Assembly: GCA_934502625.1 (NCBI GenBank)
Contig: CAKSUQ010000014.1
Span: 1 to 56,992, forward strand
Direction of reading: 5' to 3'
Source: an uncultured Gemmiger sp.
Lineage (GTDB): Bacteria; Bacillota; Clostridia; Oscillospirales; Ruminococcaceae
Length of the DNA stretch: 56,992 nt
In this document: positions 35,745-44,378 of the stretch, piece by piece
Layout: every line of letters begins with the position of its first letter
Numbering within the stretch: the first letter of the stretch is position 1
Program-made: the position numbers and the translations under genes
Notes under the pieces: generated by a model
The model's input: the letters and a program-made list of their open reading frames with translations, nothing else
Databases searched by the model: none
What the model was told of the DNA's origin: nothing

Positions 35745-37169
35745 TTACTTGGACGCGCAGGTCGAGCAGCTGGCGCAGGAAGCGCAATCGGCGTGTTCCT
35801 CCGCCCAGATGCGCTCTGCGGCGGGCGTCCACTGGTCGGCGTAGGGACGGCAGCGGCGGAAAACGTCATCCGTGGATTCCGGCTGCTGCATATCGGTGCT
35901 GTGGGCACCGGAGCGCTTGACCATCTCGCCCAGCAGTTCGGGGTTTTCCAGCATCGGGCAGGGACGCAGGTGGTTGTGGTTGAAGGGCTGACCCTTATGA
36001 TACTCCTTGAACAGCGGCTGCTGCAGACACTCCAGCAGGCTCTTGTCGTGGATGTTCGCGTTGGAGTAGTGGATGAATACGCAGGGCTCGACGTCGCCTG
36101 CCGGGTTGATGTGGGCATACTGGCGGCCGCCGGCAATGCAGCCGTCGATGTACTCGCCGTCGTTCTGGAAGTCGATGCAGAAGATCGGCTTGCCGCCGGT
36201 GTAGCCGCGGATCTCGCGCACGCGCTTGATCATATACTCGCGCTGCTCGGCGTTCAGCATCAGGTTGACATTTGCGCCGTCGCCGATGGGCATATAGTGG
36301 AAGTACCAGTTGAAGCGCACACCGTGGCTGATGAGCATATCCATGAACTCGTCGCTGGTGACGGCCTTGTAGTTGGCGCTGGTGTAGCAGATGGAGGTGC
36401 CGAACAGCAGGCCGTTCTGCTTCATCAGATCCATGGCGTGCATGACGCGGTCATAGACGCCCTTGCCGCGGCGGTCGTCGGTGGCATCGCCGATGCCCTC
36501 GATCGAGATGAAGAAGGCCATGTTGCCCACTTCCTTGACGCGGTCGCAGAAGGCCTGATCGATCAGGGTGCCGTTGGTGAACAGATGGAAGACGGAATTC
36601 TGATGCTTCGCAGCCAGCTTGAACAGATCCTCCTTGCGGCAGGTCGGCTCGCCGCCGGTGCACATGTACCAGTGGATGCCCAGCGCCTCGCCTTCCGTGA
36701 CGATGCGATCCATGTCCTCAAAGCTAAGGTTCAGGCGGTTGCCGTACTCAGCCGCCCAGCAGCCCTTGCAGTGCAGGTTGCAGGCAGAGGTCGGGTCGAA
36801 CAGCAAAATCCACGGCATATTGCAGTCGTACTGCTTGCGCAGCTCCATAACGTAGTTATAACCTGCGAACATGCCCTCGTACACGAGGTTCAGGGTGTTC
36901 ATCTTCAAGACATGGGGGTCGATCTCGTTGATGGCGTTGTAGGCGTACTGCATCCACTTGCTGTTGGGGTCGGACACGAACGCGCGCACCTTGTCCCAAT
37001 CGGCGCCCGGATAACGGTGTGCCAGCAGAGGCTGGGCGAGATTGACGAGCTTGACGGCCTGCTCGGCCATATTTTCAGGGCCTTTGCCGCGGACTGCCTT
37101 GATGGCAGAGTCGATGGCAGCGCTGAACGCAGCGCGCTGGGCAGCATGAACCACTTTATTCATCGGCAT
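35745..37169 (-). CDS. Radical SAM/SPASM domain enzyme with Cys-rich C-terminus
   Basis: About 474 residues. A helical N-terminal domain (about 1-120) is followed by the radical SAM core with DPTSACNLHCKGCW (CxxxCxxC) and the SAM-binding CTGGEPTC. A SPASM-like auxiliary cluster region follows (GCIAGGRQYAHINPAGDVEPCVF, LRPCPML). The last 15 residues contain four cysteines at three-residue spacing (CASCASCSTC). The ATG at 37169 follows AAGGAG. The substrate is unknown; SPASM proteins often modify peptides or small molecules. A TetR-type regulator is divergent next to it and a terminator follows, so it is a single-gene unit. Confidence 0.88.
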   Translation of the reverse strand: MPMNKVVHAAQRAAFSAAIDSAIKAVRGKGPENMAEQAVKLVNLAQPLLAHRYPGADWDKVRAFVSDPNSKWMQYAYNAINEIDPHVLKMNTLNLVYEGMFAGYNYVMELRKQYDCNMPWILLFDPTSACNLHCKGCWAAEYGNRLNLSFEDMDRIVTEGEALGIHWYMCTGGEPTCRKEDLFKLAAKHQNSVFHLFTNGTLIDQAFCDRVKEVGNMAFFISIEGIGDATDDRRGKGVYDRVMHAMDLMKQNGLLFGTSICYTSANYKAVTSDEFMDMLISHGVRFNWYFHYMPIGDGANVNLMLNAEQREYMIKRVREIRGYTGGKPIFCIDFQNDGEYIDGCIAGGRQYAHINPAGDVEPCVFIHYSNANIHDKSLLECLQQPLFKEYHKGQPFNHNHLRPCPMLENPELLGEMVKRSGAHSTDMQQPESTDDVFRRCRPYADQWTPAAERIWAEEHADCASCASCSTCASK

Positions 37170-37365
37170 AATCGATTGCACTCCTTTTTCTCTCCGTTTG
37201 TATGCTATCATTTTATGTTTTTCGCGCGGAACTGTACATAGACAAAAGCCGGGTAATGTTCAACTCAACGCCCCGCAAAGCCCGCAGGTACGGGCAAAAC
37301 CAAACATTCCGGCCAATTTGTCATACAAATCCGAAGGGCATTTTTGTGCCATGGCAACGAAATAT

Positions 37366-37395
37366 TTGCACTTTGTGTCGAAAGTGTGTTATAAT
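37366..37395 (+). promoter_or_regulatory. Promoter of the TetR-type regulator
   Basis: TTGCAC (37366-37371), 18 bases, TATAAT (37390-37395) with TG one base upstream (extended -10). The 37170-37438 divergent region has no other gene and should hold the operators for both genes. Confidence 0.75.
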
Positions 37396-37438
37396 GTGGG
37401 TACGTAATTTTTACTACGCCTTTTGCAGGAGAATTGCT

Positions 37439-37999
37439 ATGCCGCGTTCCAATCAGACAAAACATCTGCTGGCCGAAAGTCTGCAGGAATTGATGGTCAC
37501 GACCCCGCTGGAAAAGATCTCGGTCAACGACATTGTTGACCATGCCGGGGTCGGCCGCAACACCTTCTACTATCACTTTGAGGATAAGTACGATTTGGTG
37601 AACTGGTATTTCCAGAGCGGCATCACTCAGTTCCTTGTCGAGCGCAGCGCCTATTCCAGCTGGGATTCGCTGCTGACAGCACTGGAAGCGTATTTCTTGG
37701 AAAATAAAGTTTTCTACTGTAACGCCTTGGCCTACAACGGCCAGAACAGTTTGCAGCAGTATATGTTCGAGTATCTCTGCTCGATCTTTGCGCAGAACGC
37801 GCGGGAGCTGAACTCCGATATTGAAAGCGCCGAGGCGCAGAAGATCGGGCAATTCTTCGCCGGTGCGATGATGGGCGTGCTGATCCCGTGGGTGTCCGGC
37901 GGCATGAAGAGCAACACCCTCGCAGCGGTGTCCGATCTGTCCATCCCGCTGTTCAACCATGACATCATGCAGAAACTGCTGCGCGGCGAAATGCAGTAA
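37439..37999 (+). CDS. TetR/AcrR family transcriptional regulator (DhaS-like)
   Basis: A 186-residue regulator. The N-terminal helix-turn-helix LLAESLQELMVTTPLEKISVNDIVDHAGVGRNTFYYHF (about 9-46) is typical of TetR proteins of the DhaS type, with a TetR_C_8-like ligand-binding half after it. It is divergent from the radical SAM gene and 0.2 kb from it, so it most likely represses that gene and perhaps itself. The ATG at 37439 has AGGAG seven bases upstream; the longer frame has no binding site. It ends in a bidirectional terminator. Confidence 0.88.
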   Translation: MPRSNQTKHLLAESLQELMVTTPLEKISVNDIVDHAGVGRNTFYYHFEDKYDLVNWYFQSGITQFLVERSAYSSWDSLLTALEAYFLENKVFYCNALAYNGQNSLQQYMFEYLCSIFAQNARELNSDIESAEAQKIGQFFAGAMMGVLIPWVSGGMKSNTLAAVSDLSIPLFNHDIMQKLLRGEMQ

Positions 38000-38011
38000 T
38001 CCACACAAAAC

Positions 38012-38059
38012 AAAAGCGACCCCGTACCCGATGATACCATCGGTGCGGGGTCGCTTTTT
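38012..38059. terminator. Strong bidirectional terminator
   Basis: AAAAGCGACCCCG-ACCCGATG, a short loop, CATCGGTG-CGGGGTCGCTTTTT. It ends TetR transcripts on the plus strand and the convergent 38111-39061 gene on the minus strand. Confidence 0.9.
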
Positions 38060-38081
38060 GTCATACTTTGCGGTCAATATA

Positions 38082-38103
38082 GGCTTCCCCCTTGGGGGAA
38101 GGC
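38082..38103. repeat. Arm-only copy of the composite repeat
   Basis: GGCTTCCCCC/GGGGGAAGGC, the terminal palindrome of the elements at 6101 and 21450, seven bases from the stop of the 38111 gene. No middle or second arm is present. Confidence 0.75.
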
Positions 38104-38110
38104 ATTCCTT

Positions 38111-39061
38111 TTACCCCAGCTGCAGCGGGAAGGCGTACCCTTCCGGCAGGGCGGAACCAAAGGTCATATGCTCGGAGATACGTTCGTTCAGGTACTTGAC
38201 GTCGCCGTCCCAGTCCAGCAGCAGCACGGGCTTGCCGGTCTCCATGCGGCCGTCCACGATACTGCGGCGCAGCTTGTGGGACGTTTCGTCCGACATGCCC
38301 GGCTTACGGGCGCACATGCAGAACAGCGTCTCCTGCGCAATGCTTTCGAGCCAGTCGTCCTGCATGACCTCGTCGGCGGTAGCGTCTTCCACAAGGACGG
38401 TCAGTGCGTAGAACATCTTGTGCGCTTTCAGGCGGCGGGCGGCACGGCAGGCTTCAGTCGTCAGTTCCGGCGTTTGCAGCAGCGGCATGACGACGAGGTT
38501 GCGGCAGGCTGCCAGCGCATCGACGCATTCCTCCGTCAGGGTAGCAGACTCGGCCAGCAGGCCGAAAGCGCTCTGCGGGTTGGCCTTTGCCAGCGGCACA
38601 ACCTGCGCGGGGTCAGTGCCCAGCGCATCCAGCAGCCAGACATAGTTGCCGTGCTTCGCGGCCTTCGGCACGATATCCGTCAGGCGTTCGTCACCGCAGC
38701 GGGCGGCGGTGACCCACGCGATCGGCTTGCCGTCGACGTCCGCCTGCTTTTTCTGCTCGCTGGCACCGTAGATCAAGCCGCCAAAGCCCATATTGACACC
38801 GACGGTGCAGATGCGGTCTTCGTCCACCGAGTCCAGCAGGCGGTGGATCAGGCTGTAGTAGCAGCTGTCCGTGCGCTGCAGAGCCTTCTGCGCGTAGGCA
38901 AAAAAGTCCTTCTGCTGCGGTTTTTTCGCCAAGGTGGCGCACATATCCACATAGTTGCGCAGCTGCCGGAACCCCCCGCGGCGGATGTCCCCCACCGCGC
39001 GGTGCGCCAGCGTCATCGTGAAGCTGCGCGTGCTGTTATAATCCATTGCCAAAGCGTTCAC
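38111..39061 (-). CDS. Hypothetical protein, radical-SAM-like fold without the iron-sulfur motif
   Basis: A 316-residue protein that I do not recognise as a named family. By eye its layout follows that of the radical SAM enzyme at 35745: a helical N-terminus, a segment ending SLIHRLLDSVDEDRI, then VNMGFGGLIYGASEQKKQADVDGKPIAWV followed by TAARCGDERL exactly where that enzyme has its CxxxCxxC. Here only one cysteine remains. Later alternating strands and helices (LVVMPLLQ, FYALTVLVED, KPVLLLDWDGDVKYLN) look barrel-like. It has no SPASM region. Start GTG 39061 has a weak GAGAAAG upstream. It could be a non-catalytic paralogue or an unrelated barrel. Confidence 0.6.
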   Translation of the reverse strand: MNALAMDYNSTRSFTMTLAHRAVGDIRRGGFRQLRNYVDMCATLAKKPQQKDFFAYAQKALQRTDSCYYSLIHRLLDSVDEDRICTVGVNMGFGGLIYGASEQKKQADVDGKPIAWVTAARCGDERLTDIVPKAAKHGNYVWLLDALGTDPAQVVPLAKANPQSAFGLLAESATLTEECVDALAACRNLVVMPLLQTPELTTEACRAARRLKAHKMFYALTVLVEDATADEVMQDDWLESIAQETLFCMCARKPGMSDETSHKLRRSIVDGRMETGKPVLLLDWDGDVKYLNERISEHMTFGSALPEGYAFPLQLG

Positions 39062-39159
39062 TCGCTTTCTCGTTGATTTAATTTCAAGCCACTTATTATG
39101 TTATCATTAGCATAGCAGATGCAGCGAATGATTGCCATAGACAAAAATGCGGGATTGTT

Positions 39160-41532
39160 TTATTTCAACTCTACGACGGTCACGCCGTTCTCACCCTCGC
39201 CGTAGCGGCCGGGGCGGAAGCTCTTGACCGCCTTGTGGGTGCGCAGGTGCTTCTGGATGGCCGTGCGCAGCGCACCTGTACCGTTTCCGTGGATGATGTA
39301 CAGCGTCGACTGCCCGCGCAGCATACCGCTGTCGAGGAACTTGTCCACCTCGTTCAGCGCCTCATCCACCGTGTAGCCCAAGAGGTTGATTTCCATGCTG
39401 GCCTTGCGGGATTTATCCAGCTGCACACGGGTCGAGCGGCGCGGCTCGGCAGGCTTGCGCTTTTCCATCTTGTCGGGTGCGCGCAGGTTTGTCAGCGGGA
39501 CCTTCGTCTTCATGATGCCGGCGCGGACTTCCACCATGCCGTTGCGGTCGGGGCGCGCCGTGACGGTGGCCGTCTGGCCGAGGTCGGCAATGACGACCTC
39601 CTGCCCGATCTGCACCTCTTTGAGCGGCACAAACTCCTTGACGGGGTTCGGCTTGGCGTCGGTCTTTTTCAAAAGGTTTTCGGTGTCCTTGCGGGCGATC
39701 TCACGGGCGCGGACGGCGCGCTGGGCGGCGCTGGTCTTTTCGTCCTTCTGGATGCGGCGCAGCTCGTCCGTCAGACTGTAGGCCTCGTTCTGCACCTGCT
39801 GCATCAGGTCGTGCGCCTGACGGCGGGCGCTTTCGAGCTCCTCCTCGCCCTTTTTGATGAGGTCGTCGCGCTTCTTCTCGGCGCTTTCCAGCGCGTGTTC
39901 AGCCTCGTACTTCGCCTGTTCGGCTTCGTCCTGCGCCTCTTTGAGCTGGACTTTCAGATCGTCCAGCTGGGACAGCACGCTGTCCAGCCGCTTGTCGTCG
40001 TTGGACATATGATTGCGTGCAGCGTCGATGATCTCCTCCGGGATGCCGAGTTTGGAGCTGATGAGGAACGCGTTCGACTTGCCCGGCACGCCGACACTGA
40101 GCTTGTAGGTGGGCATCAGCGTCTCGACGTTGAACTCACAGCTGGCGTTCACGACGCCGGGCGTTTCCAGTGCGTAGACCTTCAGCTCGGCGTAGTGGGT
40201 CGTCGCCATGAGCAGGCTGCCCTGACGGCGCAGCCGCTCCAGAATGCTGACTGCCAGCGCCGCGCCCTCGGCGGGGTCGGTGCCCGCACCAAGCTCGTCC
40301 AGCAGGGTCAGCGTGGCGTGCCCGGCCAAGTCGAGAATGCCGCTGATGCGCTTCATGTGGCCGGAGAAGGTGGACAGGCTCTGCTCGATGCTCTGCTCGT
40401 CGCCGATGTCGACGAGGTATTCCTCAAAATGGCAGACGATACTGCTCTCGTGCGCAGGGATCAGGAAGCCGTACTGCGCCATCGCGTTGAGCAGACCGGC
40501 GGTTTTTAACGATACCGTCTTGCCGCCGGTGTTGGGACCGGTGATGACAAGGGTATCGTAGTCGCTGCCCAGCTCAATATCCACGGGCACGACCTTTTTC
40601 TTGTCGATGAGCGGATGGCGCGCCTTGTTCAGCTTGAAATACACTTTATCGCTGACGGCGGGCATGAAGGCGTTCTGCTCGACGGCCAGCCGCGCTTTCG
40701 CCAGCAGCAGGTCGATTTTCAGCATAGCATCGTAGCTGTAGGTAAACTGCGGTTCCAGCGAGCCAACCTGCGTCGAGAAGGATGTCAGGATGCGGGTGAT
40801 TTCCTCCTGCTCCTGCGCGCGCAGCTGCATGATGCGGGCGTTCGCCTCGACGACGGCGGTCGGCTCGACGAAGACCGTCGCGCCGGTGGACGAAACGTCG
40901 TGGATGACACCGCCGACCTCGCCGCGATACTCGGCGCGGACGGGCACGACATAGCGGCCGTTGCGTAAGGAGACGACGGCATCCTGCAAAAATTTATTCG
41001 TGGTAGAATTGCGGATGATATTGTCCAGCTTTGTGCGGATAGAATCCTCGGTCTGACGGATCTTGCGGCGCAGGTCGTGCAGCGTCATGCTGGCGGTGTC
41101 GGCCATCTCTTCCGGGGAAAGAATGCTCTCGGAAATTTGCTTTTCCAGCACGGGCTGGGGCGCGAGTGCAAAAAACAGATCGTCGGTGGGCAGCATTTCG
41201 TGCTCGCTCAGGCCGTACCATTGGGACAGACCGGAAAAATTGCGCAGCGTCGCAGCAATTTCCAGCAGCTCGCCCATCGAGAGGATGCCCCCCTTGCGGG
41301 CGTGGGCGACGATGCGGCGCACCTCGCGCACACTGCCGAAGCGCGGGCTGCCGTTTTTGATGAGCAGCGCGTTGACGGCGTTCGTCTGCGCAAGGTCGTA
41401 GCGCTCGTCCTCGATGGTGGGGGCGGGCTCCAGCGCCTGCATCATTTCCTTCGTTTCCTGACAGGCGCAGAGTTGTACAGCACGAGCCAGAACCTTGTCC
41501 AGCTCCAGTGTTGTTTTATAGGCGGTATCCAT
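39160..41532 (-). CDS. mutS2: Endonuclease MutS2
   Basis: A 790-residue MutS-family ATPase, now linked to rescue of collided ribosomes and suppression of recombination. There is an N-terminal core/clamp region without a mismatch-recognition domain, the ATPase with Walker A TGPNTGGKTVSLKT (near residue 325) and LLDELGAGTDPAEG, a long charged coiled coil (about 510-620), a KOW-like segment, and a C-terminal Smr nuclease domain with LLGYTVDEA and IIHGNGTGALR (Bacillus has LDLRG in the first motif; here it is INLLG). It starts 21 bases after the recO stop. Confidence 0.95.
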   Translation of the reverse strand: MDTAYKTTLELDKVLARAVQLCACQETKEMMQALEPAPTIEDERYDLAQTNAVNALLIKNGSPRFGSVREVRRIVAHARKGGILSMGELLEIAATLRNFSGLSQWYGLSEHEMLPTDDLFFALAPQPVLEKQISESILSPEEMADTASMTLHDLRRKIRQTEDSIRTKLDNIIRNSTTNKFLQDAVVSLRNGRYVVPVRAEYRGEVGGVIHDVSSTGATVFVEPTAVVEANARIMQLRAQEQEEITRILTSFSTQVGSLEPQFTYSYDAMLKIDLLLAKARLAVEQNAFMPAVSDKVYFKLNKARHPLIDKKKVVPVDIELGSDYDTLVITGPNTGGKTVSLKTAGLLNAMAQYGFLIPAHESSIVCHFEEYLVDIGDEQSIEQSLSTFSGHMKRISGILDLAGHATLTLLDELGAGTDPAEGAALAVSILERLRRQGSLLMATTHYAELKVYALETPGVVNASCEFNVETLMPTYKLSVGVPGKSNAFLISSKLGIPEEIIDAARNHMSNDDKRLDSVLSQLDDLKVQLKEAQDEAEQAKYEAEHALESAEKKRDDLIKKGEEELESARRQAHDLMQQVQNEAYSLTDELRRIQKDEKTSAAQRAVRAREIARKDTENLLKKTDAKPNPVKEFVPLKEVQIGQEVVIADLGQTATVTARPDRNGMVEVRAGIMKTKVPLTNLRAPDKMEKRKPAEPRRSTRVQLDKSRKASMEINLLGYTVDEALNEVDKFLDSGMLRGQSTLYIIHGNGTGALRTAIQKHLRTHKAVKSFRPGRYGEGENGVTVVELK

Positions 41533-41553
41533 ACAGGGTTTTGGTCTCCTTAG

Positions 41554-42294
41554 TTAAAGTACAGTTTTTAAAAAATCCAGACTTTTCAGCCCGTGCTCCA
41601 AGTGCGCCAGCGTGTACTGTTCGCTGGTGCGGGTGAGTTCTTGTAAGCTGGCGGGCGAAATTTTAAAGCCGAACAGCTTTTTATCCTCGGCCAGACAGAT
41701 ATGACGCAGCGCATAGAGCGCGCCGTTGTCGAGGTTTGGCAGATGCCGCGCCTTGTCGGCGCAGTCAGCGCAGAGCAGGCGGCCTTCTACGGGGTCAAGG
41801 TAGAAGTCTCCCCCGTCGTATTTGCCACAGTCGGCGCAGGCCAGCACGTCCGGCATATAACCCGCCAGCGTCAGGGCGCGCAGCTCATAGATGGCCTTGA
41901 GCTGGGCGCAGGGATAGCGGCGCTCGCTGAGCATATACAGGCAGTTGAGCAGCAAACGCAGCTGGGCATCGGCTTCGGGCGGCGCGGGGGAAAGTTCCAG
42001 CGCGATCTCAGCCATATAGCTTGCCAGCGCCATCCCCTCCACCGTGGCGGAGATGCCGTAGAACACCTTTTTGATCTGCGCGGCGTCCACAAAATAGTGG
42101 CTGCGCCCGCTGGACAGGCTGAATTCTGAGTAGCAGAACAGCCCTGTTGCGCTGAACAGGGCGCTTTTCATCCGCAGGCTGCCCCGCGCCGACGCCGAAA
42201 TCACGCCGAGGTCAGGCGTCAGGATCGTAATGATCCTGTCCGCCTCGCCCACCTTGACCTGCCGCAGCACAAGTCCCGTTGTCGCTGTCTGCAT
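41554..42294 (-). CDS. recO: DNA repair protein RecO
   Basis: A 246-residue protein that with RecR loads RecA onto SSB-coated DNA. The N-terminal OB-fold starts TGLVLRQVKVGEADRIITILT and the C-terminal domain has the four-cysteine zinc site CADC...CADC. Length is normal. Its first 83 bases are overlapped by the yqzL-like gene in another frame. It is at the end of the yqfC-to-recO block, as in many clostridia. Confidence 0.95.
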   Translation of the reverse strand: MQTATTGLVLRQVKVGEADRIITILTPDLGVISASARGSLRMKSALFSATGLFCYSEFSLSSGRSHYFVDAAQIKKVFYGISATVEGMALASYMAEIALELSPAPPEADAQLRLLLNCLYMLSERRYPCAQLKAIYELRALTLAGYMPDVLACADCGKYDGGDFYLDPVEGRLLCADCADKARHLPNLDNGALYALRHICLAEDKKLFGFKISPASLQELTRTSEQYTLAHLEHGLKSLDFLKTVL

Positions 42295-42397
42295 ATGCGT
42301 CCTCCTGTGCTGCGGATTGGTTCGTTTTATACGTCAGATAGTCATAAATGCTGCCGGTCTGCGCAAAGCGCAGCCAGTCCCCCGCCGTGTCGGTCAT
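42212..42397 (-). CDS. yqzL: YqzL-like small protein
   Basis: A 61-residue protein. Its first half (GDWLRFAQTGSIYDYLTYK) has the W-x2-F-x2-TG-x-I-x2-YL-x2-K pattern of YqzL, a small protein found between era and recO in Bacillus and clostridia. Function is unknown. GGGGGTGA precedes the ATG. The second half reads through the first 83 bases of recO in another frame and is probably not conserved. Confidence 0.7.
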   Translation of the reverse strand: MTDTAGDWLRFAQTGSIYDYLTYKTNQSAAQEDAYADSDNGTCAAAGQGGRGGQDHYDPDA

Positions 42398-42479
42398 GGC
42401 GTCACCCCCTGTTGGTTTCAGTGTACCAAACAGCGCGCGGGGATGTTGGCGGAATGGGGACACAAATTAAATTTGCGGG

Positions 42480-43391
42480 TTACGGCTTTGCGAAGCCCAG
42501 CGAGTTCAGCTGCAATTCATTGTCGCGCCAATCCTCGCGGACTTTGACCCAGCACTGCAGGTTGACCTTGACGCCGAGCAGTTCCTCAATGTCCATGCGG
42601 GCGGCGGAGGCGATTTTTTTCAGCATCTGGCCGCCCTTGCCGATGATCATACCCTTGTGGCTCTTGCGCTCACAGTAAATGTCAACGTCAATGTCGATGA
42701 GGTCTTTGTCGGGGCGCTCCTTGAAGCGCTCGACCACGACGGCAATGCCGTGGGGCACTTCCTCGCGCAGGAACAGCAGCGCTTTCTCGCGCACGAGCTC
42801 GGCGACCAATTCTTTTTCCGGCATATCGGTGAAGGCGTCGTCGTCAAAGTAGTGGGGGCCTTCGTTGCCGTAGGGCTTGAGCATGGCAAACAGATCGTCG
42901 CAGCCCGTGCCGTCCTTGGCCGAGATCGTGACGATATGGTCGAAGCAGCCGAACTCCTCGATCTGCTTTTTGCGAGCTTCCAGCGCGGCGAAATTATCGA
43001 GCAAGTCCACTTTATTGATGACCGCGATGGCGGGGCCGCCCTTCTGCAGCGCCTTCACCATCGTCAGCTCGGCGTCGGTGAATTCCCCTGCCGGTTCAAA
43101 CAGCATCATCGTCACATCGACGTCCTTCAGGCTGGCGGCAGCGGTCTGGGTCATGCGGGCGTCCAGCTTGTTGCGCGCGGTGTGGATGCCGGGGGTATCC
43201 ATCAGCACGTACTGCACGGGGCCTTTCGTGATGACGCCGGTGATGCGGCTGCGGGTCGTCTGGGGCTTTTTCGTCACGATGGCGACTTTTTCGCCCACAA
43301 GGTAGTTCGTCAGGCTGGATTTGCCCACGTTGGGGCGGCCAACCAGCGCCACAAATACGCTGGACGGCATTTCAGGAATCGGTTTTGCCAT
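42480..43391 (-). CDS. era: GTPase Era
   Basis: A 303-residue GTPase that binds the 3' end of 16S rRNA and helps 30S assembly. P-loop GRPNVGKSS is at about 18-26, then the Thr region TTRSRITG, G3 DTPGI, G4 NKVD, and a C-terminal KH domain with GMIIGKGGQMLKKI. The ATG at 43391 is used; it overlaps the kinase gene by 20 bases, and the longer frame upstream has no family similarity. It belongs to the yqfC-recO block. Confidence 0.97.
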   Translation of the reverse strand: MAKPIPEMPSSVFVALVGRPNVGKSSLTNYLVGEKVAIVTKKPQTTRSRITGVITKGPVQYVLMDTPGIHTARNKLDARMTQTAAASLKDVDVTMMLFEPAGEFTDAELTMVKALQKGGPAIAVINKVDLLDNFAALEARKKQIEEFGCFDHIVTISAKDGTGCDDLFAMLKPYGNEGPHYFDDDAFTDMPEKELVAELVREKALLFLREEVPHGIAVVVERFKERPDKDLIDIDVDIYCERKSHKGMIIGKGGQMLKKIASAARMDIEELLGVKVNLQCWVKVREDWRDNELQLNSLGFAKP

Positions 43392-43872
43392 TCGGTTGTT
43401 TGCCTTTCTCTGTTGAGTTGGAAGTGCGGAAAATAAATTGATAGAAAACGACAAGGCTCAGCGCGACACCCGCCGGGCGTGTCCACCGCAGGGTGAAGGT
43501 CGCCCACAGCGTGCCGAAATGCGGCAGAAAAACGCAGAGCGCCACGATGACTGTGCCCAGCGCCATGATAAGCACCGCACCGGCGGCCATGTCCTTGGCC
43601 GCGCCTGCCGTCCACCAGTGGGTAGTGTCGGGCTTGTCCACCGCGCGCTCAATGGCGGAGTTGACAAGTTCCAGCGCCAGCACCGCCGCGACGCAGAGCG
43701 CGACGAGCGCCAGCTCGACCGCCGACAGCTGCGCCCAGAGCGCCGCCAAAAACGCGTAGAATGCCGCGCAGAGGTGGAAGCGGAAGTTGCGTTCCTCCCG
43801 AATGGCGGCGCGGATACCGTTGTAGGCGTAGACGAAGCCCCGCGCAAAGCGCATCAGCTGCTCAAATTTCAT
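43372..43872 (-). CDS. dgkA: Undecaprenol/diacylglycerol kinase (DgkA family)
   Basis: A 166-residue integral membrane kinase. The conserved segments are ARGFVYAYNGIRAAIREERNFRFH, LALELVNSAIERAVD (metal and ATP ligands) and AGAAKDMAAGAVL, among three membrane spans. In Gram-positives the enzyme phosphorylates undecaprenol for cell-wall recycling. A fourth hydrophobic segment and a polar tail (about 130-166) extend it beyond the usual 120-140 residues. It overlaps ybeY and era by 11 and 20 bases. Confidence 0.92.
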   Translation of the reverse strand: MKFEQLMRFARGFVYAYNGIRAAIREERNFRFHLCAAFYAFLAALWAQLSAVELALVALCVAAVLALELVNSAIERAVDKPDTTHWWTAGAAKDMAAGAVLIMALGTVIVALCVFLPHFGTLWATFTLRWTRPAGVALSLVVFYQFIFRTSNSTEKGKQPNGKTDS

Positions 43873-44362
43873 CGCTGGTATAGGAGACGGTGCGCGGCAG
43901 GCCGAGCTGGATCAGCACAGCCTCCTCTTTTTCGCGCATGCGCACAGCCTCAAGGCCGCCTGCCTCGTGGTCGTAGCCCAACAGGTGCAGCATGGAATGT
44001 ACAGTCAGGTACGCGACCTCGCGCTGCAGGGAATGGCCGTACAGCTCGGCCTGCTCCATCGCGCGCTCCATCGAGATGACGATGTCGCCCAGCAGCTTGC
44101 AGCCGTTGTCCTCGTCAATGTCGTAGACGCCGTCCTCGCCAAGGGGGAAGCTCAGCACATCGGTGGCGGAGTCCTTATCGCGGTACTCTTTATTCAGTTC
44201 GTGGATGCGGTTGTTATCCACAAAGGTCACGCTGATCTCTGCGGGGCCGTCAAAATGCTCGAAATCCAGCACCGCGTTGCAGCTGCGGCGGATCAGGATA
44301 CGCAACCCGGAAGGGACCTTGACTACGTTCTGGTCATTGGTAATCAACACCTTATTGGACAC
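43862..44362 (-). CDS. ybeY: Endoribonuclease YbeY (16S rRNA maturation)
   Basis: A 166-residue metal-dependent RNase that processes the 16S rRNA 3' end and takes part in ribosome quality control. The zinc-binding motif HSMLHLLGYDH (H-x3-H-x5-H) and the core LNKEYRDKDSATDVLSFP are intact. The start is GTG at 44362 with GGAGG nine bases upstream; the frame extends 25 codons further without similarity. It lies 16 bases after phoH. Confidence 0.96.
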   Translation of the reverse strand: MSNKVLITNDQNVVKVPSGLRILIRRSCNAVLDFEHFDGPAEISVTFVDNNRIHELNKEYRDKDSATDVLSFPLGEDGVYDIDEDNGCKLLGDIVISMERAMEQAELYGHSLQREVAYLTVHSMLHLLGYDHEAGGLEAVRMREKEEAVLIQLGLPRTVSYTSDEI

Positions 44363-44378
44363 GGAAATCGACCTCCAT

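Noticed and set aside
34995..37241. A 748-codon plus-strand frame across spoIIGA and the radical SAM gene
   Set aside because: It crosses two recognised genes and a terminator in antisense, so it cannot be a real gene.
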